Part shown: one piece after another, positions 35,390 through 45,100 of the stretch | Layout of the letters: every line of letters begins with the position of its first letter | How positions within the stretch are numbered: position 1 is the stretch's first letter | Assembly (NCBI GenBank): GCA_947168665.1 | Contig: CAMVMX010000007.1 | Span: forward strand, 1-64,000 | Reading direction: 5' to 3' | From: an uncultured Bacteroidales bacterium | GTDB lineage: Bacteria > Bacteroidota > Bacteroidia > Bacteroidales > P3 | DNA length: 64,000 nucleotides | Notes under the pieces: generated by a model | What the model saw: the letters and a program-made list of their open reading frames with translations, nothing else | Databases searched by the model: none | What the model was told of the DNA's origin: nothing | Program-made: the position numbers and the translations under genes

Positions 35390-36589
35390 ATGAAGGTACT
35401 CCAGCTTTGCAGCAAACCGCCCTTTCCGCCCGTCGACGGTGGCACCCTGGCCATGAACAGCATCACCCAGGGCCTCCTCGCCGCCGGGTGCCAAGTGAAG
35501 GTGTTGGCCATGAGCACAGCCAAACACCCCGTGCTGGACGACCGCATACCCGACTCCTACCGCCAGTCCACCCGTTTCGAGACGGTCTTTGTCGACCTCG
35601 CTCCCCATCCCCTCGATGCCGCCGTGGCCATGCTTTGCGGCGACTCATACCATGTGCGCCGTTTCGAGAGCAAAGCTTTTGCCCAGCGGCTGCGCCAAAT
35701 CCTCGACGCCGAGCAGTTCGACATCATCCACCTCGAAAGCATCTTCCTGGCCCCCTATGTGCCGGTTGTCCGTGCCCACAGCCAGGCCCCGGTCTTCCTC
35801 CGTGCCCACAACGTTGAGCACCACATCTGGCGGCGCATAGCCCGCAGCGAGCGCAACCCCTTCAAGCGGTGGTATATCAAACACCTCGCCCTCACCCTTG
35901 GGGCCTACGAGCGCGAGCATATCAACGACTTCGACGGCGTGGTGAGCATCACCGACAACGATGCCGATTACTTCCGTTCGCAAGGGTGCCGCAAACCCAT
36001 TGTCACCATCCCCTTTGCCCTCGACCCCGCTCCGCCGGCCTCGCAGCCCGAGGAGTCCGGCACTCTCTTCCATCTGGGTTCCATGGACTGGCTTCCCAAC
36101 CTGGAAGGCGTGCGCTGGTTTCTCGACAGCGTCTGGCCCTTGGTCCACAGCCAGCTCCCCTCCCTTATACTCTATCTTGCTGGCCGCCGCATGCCCGACG
36201 ACCTCCTCAACCTCCGTCTCGACGGGGTCCGCGTGGTGGGCGAAGTGCCCGACGCCATGCAGTTCATTGCCTCCAAGCAAATCAATGTCGTCCCACTGCT
36301 CAGCGGCAGCGGCATCCGGGTCAAGATACTCGAAGCCATGTCGGCTGGCAAAGTGGTGGTCACCACTTCGTGTGGCGCGCAGGGCATCCCCTGCACCGAT
36401 GGCCAGCACCTGCTCATAGCCGATACCCCGCAGCAGTTTGCCGCCCAGCTCAAACGCTGTGTCGACAACCCCGCCCTCTGCCGCGCCCTTGGCGACAACG
36501 CCCGCCGGCTGGTGGCCGAAAACTATGGCCGCGAAGCGCTCACCCGCAAACTCATCGCTTTCTACGAAAAACATTTAAACCTTGAATAA
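35390..36589 (+). CDS. Glycosyltransferase, GT4-like (GT-B fold)
   Basis: 399 residues. The ATG at 35390 gives MKVLQLCSKPPFPPVDGGT, a typical GT-B N-terminal beta strand and glycine loop; the in-frame extension upstream lies inside yitT. Other family features are FLRAHNVEHHIW, LGSMDWLPNLEGVRWF and the C-terminal donor-binding block LLSGSGIRVKILEAMSAGKVVVTT, containing the E of the EX7E-like motif. It should transfer a sugar from an activated donor at the cytoplasmic face of the inner membrane. Sugar and acceptor are unknown. Translationally close to the neighbours (13 bp after yitT, 2 bp before the next ATG). Confidence 0.92.
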   Translation: MKVLQLCSKPPFPPVDGGTLAMNSITQGLLAAGCQVKVLAMSTAKHPVLDDRIPDSYRQSTRFETVFVDLAPHPLDAAVAMLCGDSYHVRRFESKAFAQRLRQILDAEQFDIIHLESIFLAPYVPVVRAHSQAPVFLRAHNVEHHIWRRIARSERNPFKRWYIKHLALTLGAYEREHINDFDGVVSITDNDADYFRSQGCRKPIVTIPFALDPAPPASQPEESGTLFHLGSMDWLPNLEGVRWFLDSVWPLVHSQLPSLILYLAGRRMPDDLLNLRLDGVRVVGEVPDAMQFIASKQINVVPLLSGSGIRVKILEAMSAGKVVVTTSCGAQGIPCTDGQHLLIADTPQQFAAQLKRCVDNPALCRALGDNARRLVAENYGREALTRKLIAFYEKHLNLE

Positions 36590-36591
36590 TT

Positions 36592-37140
36592 ATGAATAAC
36601 CTTATTCCCAGTCGATTTATTCATTTGCAGTGGCTGCTCGTAGGCTTACTGCTCATTGTGGCCAGTGCTGCAAGTGTTCAGGCTCAGGTGGCCATCCCCG
36701 GCACCCGTGTCCAGTACACTTTCCCCACCAAGTGGCACTTCCTCAGCTCGCAAAAGGTCGACAAAAACACCACCGTCTACCACTACTATTACACCGACAA
36801 AATCCTCGTGTCCAAAGGCGACACCGCGCTCCCCTTCCTCCGCATCCGGGTCACCAAAAACTACACCGGCACCCTCTACGACTACGTCTACGACCGCTAC
36901 ATAGCCGAGCCCTACCAGCCCCTCAAAGACTACACCTCCGGCCTCGGCCTGCCCAAAACAGGCGGCATGGGCTACATCGGTGCCTACACCAATGTCAAAG
37001 ACAAGCGCGACTACCAATTCCGCATGGTCTATTTCAAAATCCAGAACACCATGGTTGAGTTCCGCCTCGAGACCACCCGCGCCACCTATCCGCGCATGGC
37101 CAAGGAGTTCGAGTCCATCCTGGGCAGCCTTACCTTCTAA
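36592..37140 (+). CDS. Small secreted protein, unknown function
   Basis: 182 residues with a hydrophobic signal segment (WLLVGLLLIVASAASVQAQ, about 14-32). The mature part is Tyr- and Thr-rich (VQYTFPTKWHFLSS, VYHYYYTDK, YQFRMVYFKIQ) and reads like a beta-rich fold of the PsbP/DUF1795 type; that similarity is weak. It starts 2 bp after the glycosyltransferase stop, so the two are translationally coupled, and is followed 19 bp later by the PorE-like gene. Probably periplasmic or outer-surface. Confidence 0.8.
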   Translation: MNNLIPSRFIHLQWLLVGLLLIVASAASVQAQVAIPGTRVQYTFPTKWHFLSSQKVDKNTTVYHYYYTDKILVSKGDTALPFLRIRVTKNYTGTLYDYVYDRYIAEPYQPLKDYTSGLGLPKTGGMGYIGAYTNVKDKRDYQFRMVYFKIQNTMVEFRLETTRATYPRMAKEFESILGSLTF

Positions 37141-37159
37141 CCGACAGCCCTTGCCAGCT

Positions 37160-39931
37160 ATGAAACGCTTGTTCCCCCTCTTGGCCGCACTGCTGCTCTG
37201 CGCCGCCCTCCCGGCACAGGAAGCCCCACATGCCGACCAGTTCCGCGAACTCTATACCACCCTCAGCACCGCCTACGCCCGCAACCCCGACGATGTGGCC
37301 AACCTCATGGAGCTTGCCCACTACTATTCCCACCCCGACAGTCCCCAGCGCAACTTTGCCGCCGCCGCCACCCATCTGGCCCGCGCCGAAGCACTCTACA
37401 CCGCCTGGCTTCAGGACCGCAGCCGCTATCGCGACCTTCAGAAACTCATCAAGAAAGGCATCACCCTCACCCTCATCCGCCAGCAGCGCCAGGCCGTCAC
37501 CGAGCAGGCCGAGGCCTACGTCCGCTCCCATGCTGCCAGCATGGGTGCCATGGAGTGCGAAGCCTACCTCGCCGCCTTTGCCGACCACAGTGCCATCGCC
37601 GACCCCCTGCGCCTTGCGCAGCTGGCCGCCCAATACAGGCAAGTCTGTGCCGAGAACACCATCGACGCCTACTACCAGTTTATTCTTGACCATCCTGGCA
37701 TCCCTCAGACCGACTCCGCCCAGGCCGCCCTGGCCCCGTTGGCCTCGCGCCACCTCTCCGCCTTCCGCACCGAGGCCGCCATCGACTCCGCCGCCGCCCA
37801 CTATCCGGCCAGCACCGCCATGCAGCGTACAGCCATGAGCCTCAAGAGCCGCATCGCCTACCGGGCCGCCTGCCGGGCCAACACCCCCCAGGCCTATTCC
37901 GACTACCTGCAGCGCTACCCCCGTGGCGACGACTATCTTGATGCCTTGGCCCGCCTCCAATCCCTCCAGGCCATGGACTACGGTCTGCTCCGTACACCCC
38001 TCGACTATGCCGACTTTGCCCAGCACCACGCCGACAGCCCCTTGGCCGACAGCGCGCTGGCCACCCTCCGCCGCATGGTCATCGCCCACCACAACCAGCA
38101 GGCCGCCACCCTCTACTTGCAGCGCTTCCCCCTCGACGAGCACTACTCCGACATCTACAAGGAATACTACAGTTGGTTCTCCGCCGATGGCAACCGCCAG
38201 CCCATTGCCGCCTTTGCCGCCGACAACCCCGACTACCCCTACCTCATGGCCGTCCGTTCCGACTTGGCACGCAGCGCCATCATCGACTCCTTCGACCTCA
38301 CCCAGCCCTTTGTCGAGTCCGACATCGACCGCATGACCGACTGCATACGTCTCTGCATGGGGCGCAAGGCCGCCTTCGTGGCTCTGCAGCGGGTGCTCCA
38401 AGGCCAGATAGCCCGCCACGAGTGGTCCAAAGCCCTTGCCCGCATGCAGGATTTCTCAATCTGTTTCGAAGAACTCAACACCCAGGAATATAACGAGCTT
38501 GCGGCCCTCCTTTCCGACAGGGGTCTCACCCGCCGCGCTTCCCTCTTTGCCCACAGCGGCCTCCGCCGCCTCTTCGCCAGCCCTGACGGCAACCGCCTCT
38601 ACTTCACCCTCAGCCCTGCCAAGGGAGCCGACGCGGGAACCATCGGTTTTGCCCGCCGCCCGGCCCGTGGCAAGGGCAATTGGGTCTTTGGCGGCACTGT
38701 CACCATCCAGGGCCTTGCCGCACCCGCCACCGCCTACGGCTTCTATGACGGCGGCACCCGTGTGCTCCTCGGCGTCGACGACGACATCTGGTCCGCCCGC
38801 GTGGTCAACGACACCCTCTGGGTCGACCCCCAGCCTTTCGGCCAGCCCGTCAACACCCTCTTCGTCGAGACCGATGCCTACATGCTGCCCGACGGCAGCG
38901 GCATGCTCCTGGCCTCCGACCGCCCCGACGGTCTCAACGTGCAGGAGTCCGGCGCCTACTTCCATGGCGACACAGCCCTGGCCACCGACCTCTACTTCAT
39001 ACCCTTGGCCGACGGCCAGTGGGGCGAGGCCGTCAACCTCGGCCTCCCCGTCAACAGCCCCTACTGCGAGCGCAGCCCCCTGCTCAGCCGCAACCTGAAG
39101 ACCCTCTATTTCGTCACCGACGCCCGCGGCCTTGGCTATGGCGATGTCTATATGTCCACCCGCTCACATATCGGCGACTGGACCCACTGGTCCCAGCCTG
39201 TCAACCTGGGGCGCGACCTCAACGGCAGTTTCGACGAGGCCTTTGTCGCCTTTGCCGATTCTGAGCAGCGTCTGCTTGTCACCTCCAGCTCCCCGCACGG
39301 CGGCTCCTATGCCGCTTGCTGGGCTCCCGCCGTCCACGACACCGCCTCTCCCCGCACGGCAGTCGCCTTCAGTCTGGCCTCCGCCGCAACCATGGCGCGC
39401 GGGCTGGACATAGTCGATGCCGAAAGCCGCCGCACCGTCCATCACCGCGAGGGCGTCCACCTCGACTCCCTCCTCACCTTCGGTCTCTACAGCGGCAAGT
39501 CCTATGTGGCGCTCCTTGCAGCCGACTGGCTTTATGTGCCCGCCGTCGCGCTCATTCCTCCCGCCCAGTCGCCCGTCGAGTTCCGTGCCTACACCCTCGA
39601 CCAGTTGCGCATTCTCGAAGCCCCGCTGCCCCTCGCCCTGGTGCAGTTCCTGCCCGGCACCGCGCGGATGCTCCCCTCGTCGGACATTGAGCTGGACCGC
39701 CTGGTCCACTTCATGCGGCAGCATGCCTCGTGTGCGGTCAAAATATCTGTCAACGTGGCCGGTGCCGACGACCGCCACTGCTACGACCTTTCCCTCAGCC
39801 GCGCCCAAGCCATCCGCACCTATCTGGCGGCGCAGGGCATCGACTTCGCCCGTATCGACATTGCCCCCTTCGGCAATGCCCGCTACAGTCAAGGGCTCAA
39901 CCCAGCCCCCGTCGAAGTCGCCTTCCGATAG
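37160..39931 (+). CDS. PorE-like protein: helical repeats, beta-propeller and OmpA-like domain
   Basis: 923 residues from ATG 37160, with a signal peptide (MKRLFPLLAALLLCAALPAQ). An alpha-helical, TPR-like region spans about 25-480 (Ala-rich repeats such as DYLQRYPRGDDYLDALARL), a WD40/PD40-like beta-propeller about 500-760 (FASPDGNRLYFTLS, MLPDGSGMLLASDRPDG, LSRNLKTLYFVTDARG), and a C-terminal OmpA-like peptidoglycan-binding domain about 855-923 (LSLSRAQAIRTYLAAQGI, with the conserved D...SxxRA pattern). This order is that of PorE, a periplasmic T9SS component of Porphyromonas gingivalis. I call it PorE-like because paralogues with the same layout exist. Strongly Ala/Asp/Ser-rich, high-GC codons. 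Last gene of the yitT operon. Confidence 0.85.
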   Translation: MKRLFPLLAALLLCAALPAQEAPHADQFRELYTTLSTAYARNPDDVANLMELAHYYSHPDSPQRNFAAAATHLARAEALYTAWLQDRSRYRDLQKLIKKGITLTLIRQQRQAVTEQAEAYVRSHAASMGAMECEAYLAAFADHSAIADPLRLAQLAAQYRQVCAENTIDAYYQFILDHPGIPQTDSAQAALAPLASRHLSAFRTEAAIDSAAAHYPASTAMQRTAMSLKSRIAYRAACRANTPQAYSDYLQRYPRGDDYLDALARLQSLQAMDYGLLRTPLDYADFAQHHADSPLADSALATLRRMVIAHHNQQAATLYLQRFPLDEHYSDIYKEYYSWFSADGNRQPIAAFAADNPDYPYLMAVRSDLARSAIIDSFDLTQPFVESDIDRMTDCIRLCMGRKAAFVALQRVLQGQIARHEWSKALARMQDFSICFEELNTQEYNELAALLSDRGLTRRASLFAHSGLRRLFASPDGNRLYFTLSPAKGADAGTIGFARRPARGKGNWVFGGTVTIQGLAAPATAYGFYDGGTRVLLGVDDDIWSARVVNDTLWVDPQPFGQPVNTLFVETDAYMLPDGSGMLLASDRPDGLNVQESGAYFHGDTALATDLYFIPLADGQWGEAVNLGLPVNSPYCERSPLLSRNLKTLYFVTDARGLGYGDVYMSTRSHIGDWTHWSQPVNLGRDLNGSFDEAFVAFADSEQRLLVTSSSPHGGSYAACWAPAVHDTASPRTAVAFSLASAATMARGLDIVDAESRRTVHHREGVHLDSLLTFGLYSGKSYVALLAADWLYVPAVALIPPAQSPVEFRAYTLDQLRILEAPLPLALVQFLPGTARMLPSSDIELDRLVHFMRQHASCAVKISVNVAGADDRHCYDLSLSRAQAIRTYLAAQGIDFARIDIAPFGNARYSQGLNPAPVEVAFR

Positions 39932-40235
39932 TCTGTCGTTCCCACCGGCGGGCCCCATCCGCGCCGTCGGTTCGCTCGTTGCTGGGCTTTTCCCAACCCA
40001 TTTGCCGCCAGTAGTACCCGCCGCGAGCAAGGAAGTGGCCGCCATCGGGTGTCGGGGGGCCGTCACACGAGTGGAGTGACCTTTTGTGGATGGTGGCGGA
40101 GTAGTGTGCTCCGAATCTGATGGTAGGCGGGAATGCACTGTTTTTTTCTGATGGATGCGCCCTCGATGCTATAAAAAACAGCCTTCCGAGGCATATGTGT
40201 CCTTTGGTTTTTGGATTTTTTTTCTTGCAAAAAAA
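39932..40235. other. Intergenic stretch, nothing coding seen
   Basis: About 300 bp after the PorE-like gene. No frame with protein-like composition and no RNA gene recognised. It becomes AT-rich towards the promoter at 40236. Confidence 0.5.
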
Positions 40236-40264
40236 TTGCATATTAAAATTATTTTGTATCTTTG
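40236..40264 (+). promoter_or_regulatory. Promoter of the decayed gene at 40277
   Basis: TATCTTTG at 40257-40264 with TTG at 40236-40238, 18 bp apart; ATG 13 bp downstream. Confidence 0.55.
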
Positions 40265-40276
40265 CAAAAAAAAATT

Positions 40277-40708
40277 ATGAAAAAGTGTTGTTTTTTTTGT
40301 TTTTGTATGCTCAGTGTGGTGGCGATGTGCCAGGATAAAATGGGATATATGTCGCTGCTGTATGAGACCTTTGTATACGACACCGCCATTGTCAGGAATT
40401 ACCAACCTAACATAAGTGTGGTGTATACTGGCCCTTTTGAAGATGCTCCCGGCGATAGGTACTTTCACATCGTCAATACGGCGACAAACAGGGTGCGTTG
40501 AAAGTTGTAGAAAACGATGGAAAGTTTTTGCCAAGGGATTTTTTGAACAGGTTGTCGGGTGTAAATAGATACCTTGTCTATAACTGGTGTTTCGGAGTGG
40601 ACGAATGGTCAGTGGCCACTGAATGTGAAGAAGTATATGAGTGAGTTTGCCCTGTCGCGAAGGTATTGTGAATGGTGGAGAATGGATGAAAGCGTATTTT
40701 GGTTATAA
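40277..40708 (+). pseudogene. Small secreted protein gene with two compensating frameshifts
   Basis: From ATG 40277 the frame gives a signal peptide (MKKCCFFCFCMLSVVAMCQ) and about 60 residues to a stop near 40501. The neighbouring frame continues the protein (QYGDKQGALKVVENDGKF, PRDFLNRLSGVN), then the original frame resumes from about 40567 (IDTLSITGVSEWTNGQWP, MSEFALSRRYCEWWRM) and stops at 40706-40708. The total of 432 bases is a multiple of three. So one base was lost near 40461-40466 and one gained near 40563-40567. The repaired product would have 143 residues; unrecognised. It is upstream of and co-oriented with a T9SS cargo gene. Decay or two sequencing errors cannot be told apart. 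Confidence 0.65.
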
Positions 40709-40734
40709 GCAATTAATAAAAAAATGTTTGAGTC

Positions 40735-41988
40735 ATGAAACAGAAGATTTTAATGGTTGTACTGATGGTGGCAGGGGGAGTGCTTTGGGGGCAGACGCCT
40801 CATGTCCCGCCGCTGGACACCCTGCGGGGCAAGGAGTGTACCTATTTTTACCCAACATATTTTTGGCAATGTCTTGACACTTGCCATTCGCCATTTCGAT
40901 ATAAACAAATAGGTAGTGGTACAGTTGATTATGGGCAGAATCATTCATGGAAATATTACACGGATACGACAATCCATATAGTGGGAGTGGCGTTGGTGGC
41001 CAAACCAGCCAATGACTGGCCCTCTCACAGCCCTGATGCGTGGGAGGCCTTAAGGTATTTGAATGTAGTGCTGTATGATGCTGGAGAGGGGGAGCTCATT
41101 CCGCTGGAGCAGGGGTATGCAGACCTCTACAACCCTTCGCGGTGGATGGAGTTCTCGACGGGGAGGTATCTTTCAGAAGGCGGGATGGAAACTTTTGTGG
41201 AGCCGATTGAGGAGGTTTATTTCGACAAGCCGATAAGGGAGAGCGACTCTTTCTATGTCGGTCTGACAGGGCCACAGGGATTTCAGTCGGTTCATGTCCT
41301 GGTGGGAAGTATGTCTAGTTGCCCTTTTTGGGATGTCACCATGGCTTTTTGGGGCATGGCCGGCGATTACTGGCATTATCGCGGATGCACTTTTCTTCCT
41401 TTTATTTTCCCGATAATAGACTCGACGGGATGGTATCTGTGGTGTGCGCAGTATGAGTGTCCGGGGGTGGATGAGGTGAGTGTGGCGCAGTCGGCGGGGA
41501 TGGCGATAGTGCATTGGGAGTGCGACACGATGGAGCAGAGCCTGTGGCAGGTGTCGTATGGGCCGGAGGGAACGCCACCGGGCGGCGGACGGGTGCTGGA
41601 ATGCCGCGACAGGTACACGATGCTGTATGGGTTGGAGGACACGGTGCATTACGTGGTGTATGTGAGGGGGTATTGCGTGGAGTGCAGCAAGTGGGGCGAG
41701 TGGAGCGAGGGGGTAGGGGTGTATGTGGGTGAGTTGGGGTTGGAGAGTGTGAAGGACGCGAGAGGAGTGGATGTGGTGCCGAACCCGGTGAGCGGACGGT
41801 TTGAGGTGAGGAGTGAGGTGGAGATAGTGGGCGTGGAGGTGCATGACGCGCGGGGCGTGACAGTGGCGCGGAGCGAGGCGAAGGGGTGCCGTGCGGAGCT
41901 GGACGCGAGCGGATGGGCGGCAGGTGTGTATATCGTCACGGTGCACACTCGCGGCGGGACGGAACGCCGCCGTGTGGTGGTGGAGTAG
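40735..41988 (+). CDS. Secreted protein with T9SS type A sorting domain
   Basis: 417 residues. Signal peptide (MKQKILMVVLMVAGGVLWGQ). A middle part rich in Tyr/Trp has no recognised enzyme motif, followed by a fibronectin III-like segment (about 265-330; SLWQVSYGPEGTPPGG). The C-terminal 75 residues have the T9SS type A sorting pattern: VVPNPVSGRFEV, EVHDARGVTVARSE and AGVYIVTVHTRGGTERRRVVVE, including the final basic-hydrophobic strand. It should be exported through the Sec system and T9SS and attached to the cell surface. Codon usage in the last third is very G-rich (repeated GTG/GAG), which differs from the first third. It is convergent with a type B cargo gene at 42155. Confidence 0.88.
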   Translation: MKQKILMVVLMVAGGVLWGQTPHVPPLDTLRGKECTYFYPTYFWQCLDTCHSPFRYKQIGSGTVDYGQNHSWKYYTDTTIHIVGVALVAKPANDWPSHSPDAWEALRYLNVVLYDAGEGELIPLEQGYADLYNPSRWMEFSTGRYLSEGGMETFVEPIEEVYFDKPIRESDSFYVGLTGPQGFQSVHVLVGSMSSCPFWDVTMAFWGMAGDYWHYRGCTFLPFIFPIIDSTGWYLWCAQYECPGVDEVSVAQSAGMAIVHWECDTMEQSLWQVSYGPEGTPPGGGRVLECRDRYTMLYGLEDTVHYVVYVRGYCVECSKWGEWSEGVGVYVGELGLESVKDARGVDVVPNPVSGRFEVRSEVEIVGVEVHDARGVTVARSEAKGCRAELDASGWAAGVYIVTVHTRGGTERRRVVVE

Positions 41989-42043
41989 GGGGAGGGAAAC
42001 CGAATCGGATAGGTTGACGGTGGATGGTGTTCAGGAGTGGAGA

Positions 42044-42095
42044 AAACGCTGTGAACCCGGAGAGTGGACGGTTTGTGATGAGGGGAGGGTTGAGA
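42044..42095 (+). repeat. Degenerate copy of part of a sorting-domain coding sequence
   Basis: GAACCCGGAGAGTGGACGG at 42053-42071 and the following bases closely match 41781-41830 of the cargo gene upstream (GAACCCGGTGAGCGGACGG), with about 80% identity over about 45 bases. No open cargo frame. Looks like a remnant of a duplicated C-terminal domain. Confidence 0.35.
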
Positions 42096-42154
42096 TCGGC
42101 GGGGTGGGGATGGCAGCAGACGGATGGTGGGCAGAGGGGAGGTACGGGGGTTGG

Positions 42155-45100
42155 CTATTTGTTGTGGAGGACTTCGATGGCTCCGCGGTGTTGGGTCCAG
42201 ATGTTGATGCCGTGGGCCTTGAAGTAGTAGAAGTAGGTGCCGGAAGGTGCGTGTTGGGCAGCGGGGTCCCACCAGTCGGTCTCGGAGGAGATATTGCGTT
42301 TGTGGAAAACGCAGTGGCCGTAGCGGTCGTAGATGGTGAGTTCGTTGTATTTGAAACAATTGTGTTCTATCAGTCCGCCAATGACAAAGCGGTCGTTTAT
42401 GCCGTCGCCGTTGGGGGTGACCAGGTTGGGGAATGAGAGCGCGGTGTCACAGTGGTCGCCGTTCCAGAAGATGTAGAGGTTGTAGTAGATGGTGCTGTCG
42501 CAACCTGCCTCGTTGTAGGTGTGGTAGATGTAGTTGTCGACGATGTTGGTGAAGCAGGTGTCGAAGACACACCGGGGCAGTTGGGTGTCGATGACGGTGT
42601 CGTAGATGGTGGTGTCGCTTGTGGAGAGGATTGTGATGTGGTATTGGACGATGGAGTCCGCGCCGTGTGCAGAGCGGTAGATGATGGTGGTGTCGGAACT
42701 GATGAGGGTGGAGTCGTTGATGGCGTAGGGTACGTGGTCGGGGCATAGGATGAGGAAGGCGGAGTCGGTGATGTTGCGGTAGAGGAGCAGGTGGTAGTAG
42801 ATAAGGCTGTCGCACTGGGGCCGTATGCCGGGGATAAAAAGTGTGGTGTCGGTGGCGTTGACGGGCTTGTCGACGGAGTCGAGGAAGGTGGAATCAGTGA
42901 AGAGGATGTCGTGCCAAGTGTGGGGGAGTTGGTTTTGGACGATGGTGTCGAAAACTGTGTCGTAGCAGTGGCAGAAGTCTGTGACAAGGAAGGGGTAGAC
43001 GATGGTGTCGGAGCAGTGTGTCCCATTGATGGCGGCCACGAGGGTCAGGGTGTGTTCGCCGGGGGCGACGGTGAAGGTGTCCGTCAGGTTGGAGTCAGGG
43101 GAGTAGGGTTGGCCAGTCAGTGTGTCGTCGACCCAGTAATGGAAGTTGGGGCATGGGGAGGTGGTGACGGAGTCAGGACTGTGTTCGGTGACGATGTGGC
43201 TGCGGTTGTTGATGTGCAGGCGGAGGGAGCAGTCGTCAAGGATTTCGAGTGTGTCGAGCGAGAAACGGGCCACGGGGTATTGTGGCGGGGTGAGGATGGT
43301 GGGGAGGAGGATTTGGGAGGAGGTGTCGCTGATGTCGGTGAGCCGGCAATAGAAGGTGCTGTCGGAAAGGGTGATGAGTTGTTGGGAGGTGCTGATGATG
43401 GAGTCGGGGTGTCCTTCGCGGAACCATTGATAGGTAAAGCCGTCGGGAGCAGTGTAGAAGTTGGTGTCCATGCAGTGGAGGGCTTGGATGCTGCCCTCGA
43501 TGCACTGGAGATTGAAATAGGCGTAGCTTATGAAGGTAGTATCGGGGGCGAAAGGCCGGTTTGTAGTATAAACGGACTCGGTGCTGATATGAATGGAAAA
43601 AGTACGTCCGTGCAGTGCTTGGAGTCCGATGCCGAAAGTGCGCCAATCTTTCCAGAAGATGGTGGAGTCAATGCCTTGGTTCCAAGAGGGCGTGGGGTTT
43701 GAGATGTCGATGGTGTAAAGGTCGGGGTTTATTTCAAGCCCATCGGAGTCGAGGAGATGGAAGAGGAATCGGGGACGGCGGTGGGATTTTGGGACTTGAA
43801 AGACTATGGCATAGCGCAGCATAAGGATGCTGTGTTGGTTGGTGTCGACATGATATTGGAACAATATGTTTTGTGATGTGAAGTTTCTTGCATTATAACT
43901 GTACCATGAAGTTGCATCCAATAAAAGTTCATTTCCTATCTCAAAAGAGGTGGAGAATCCCGGAGGTGTGGTAGAGAGCTGGCCAGCGGTGTTGGAGTCG
44001 AGGCCAGGATAGAGGATGGGGTAGTGATGGTGACTGGTTATGAAATTATATAAGTGGTCCGACGGAAATAGATAATCGTGCGGGTAGTAATAGTGTAAGG
44101 AAGTATGGCCTATGAGATTGCCTAAGGAATCATACTCAGGGACAGAAGAATACTCACCATCGCTGATATAGCAGAGGTAGCGTATTGAGCAGGTGTCTAT
44201 TTCGTCGGGACAGGTGCGGATAAGGGAGTCGTAGTGGGCACAAGGGAAATTGTATACAGTTAGATGGTTGGAGTAGGTGAAAGTGCATGTAGGGGTGGTG
44301 ATGTCGCGGTAGACCATGTAGGCTCCGGGCTTGAGGTCGAAAATGGTAGTGGAGCCAGGGTATAAAAGGGTGTCGCATAGACCGACAATACGATATTGGG
44401 TGATGAAGATGGAGCTGTCGTGGATGGAGTAGGTTCCGGAAGAGTCCATGACCAGAATGGTGGTGCTGTCCCGTAGGCGCAATCGTGCGGCGCATGTGCC
44501 GGAGGTGATGTAGCCGAGGGTGTCCCAATAAAATTTGGCCGAGAAAAGGTAGCCGTCGGGAGCGAATCTGGCGGTAGGGGTATAGCAAAGAGTTTCGACA
44601 AAACAGGAGTCTGGGGATGCGGGATTTTTGAAGCTCAGCTGGCAGCAGATAGGAGAGTAGTATTGATTGAGTCTGTCGTTTAAATACATGTCGGTACTAA
44701 GGACGGTGGAGGGGTCGGAGGCGAGGAACCAGCGGTAGTGGAAGCCTACGGGTGCGGTATAATAGACGGTATGTGTACAGGGGTCTGAACGGAAAATCGC
44801 TATGATGTTGAAGCAGTCGAGCGTGAAAGACGCAGTGCAGAAAGAACGGCAGGAGTTGTAGCAGGTGGTGTTGAAGCAGATTCGGACCACCATTCCGTGG
44901 AGGGGCCGAAGGTCGAAGCAGATTTGTTGCCGCTGGGTGGGTATAAGATGCACCAGTGAGTCGTTGTCGATGTACTGGGACCAGATGTCGGGGTTGTCAG
45001 CGGAGTAGACGGCTTCGAAACAGTTGGGATCGATGGACACTCCATTGGAATCGAGTATGCGGATGGAGAATTCGGGTTTGCGGCCGGTGGCATTGGCGGC

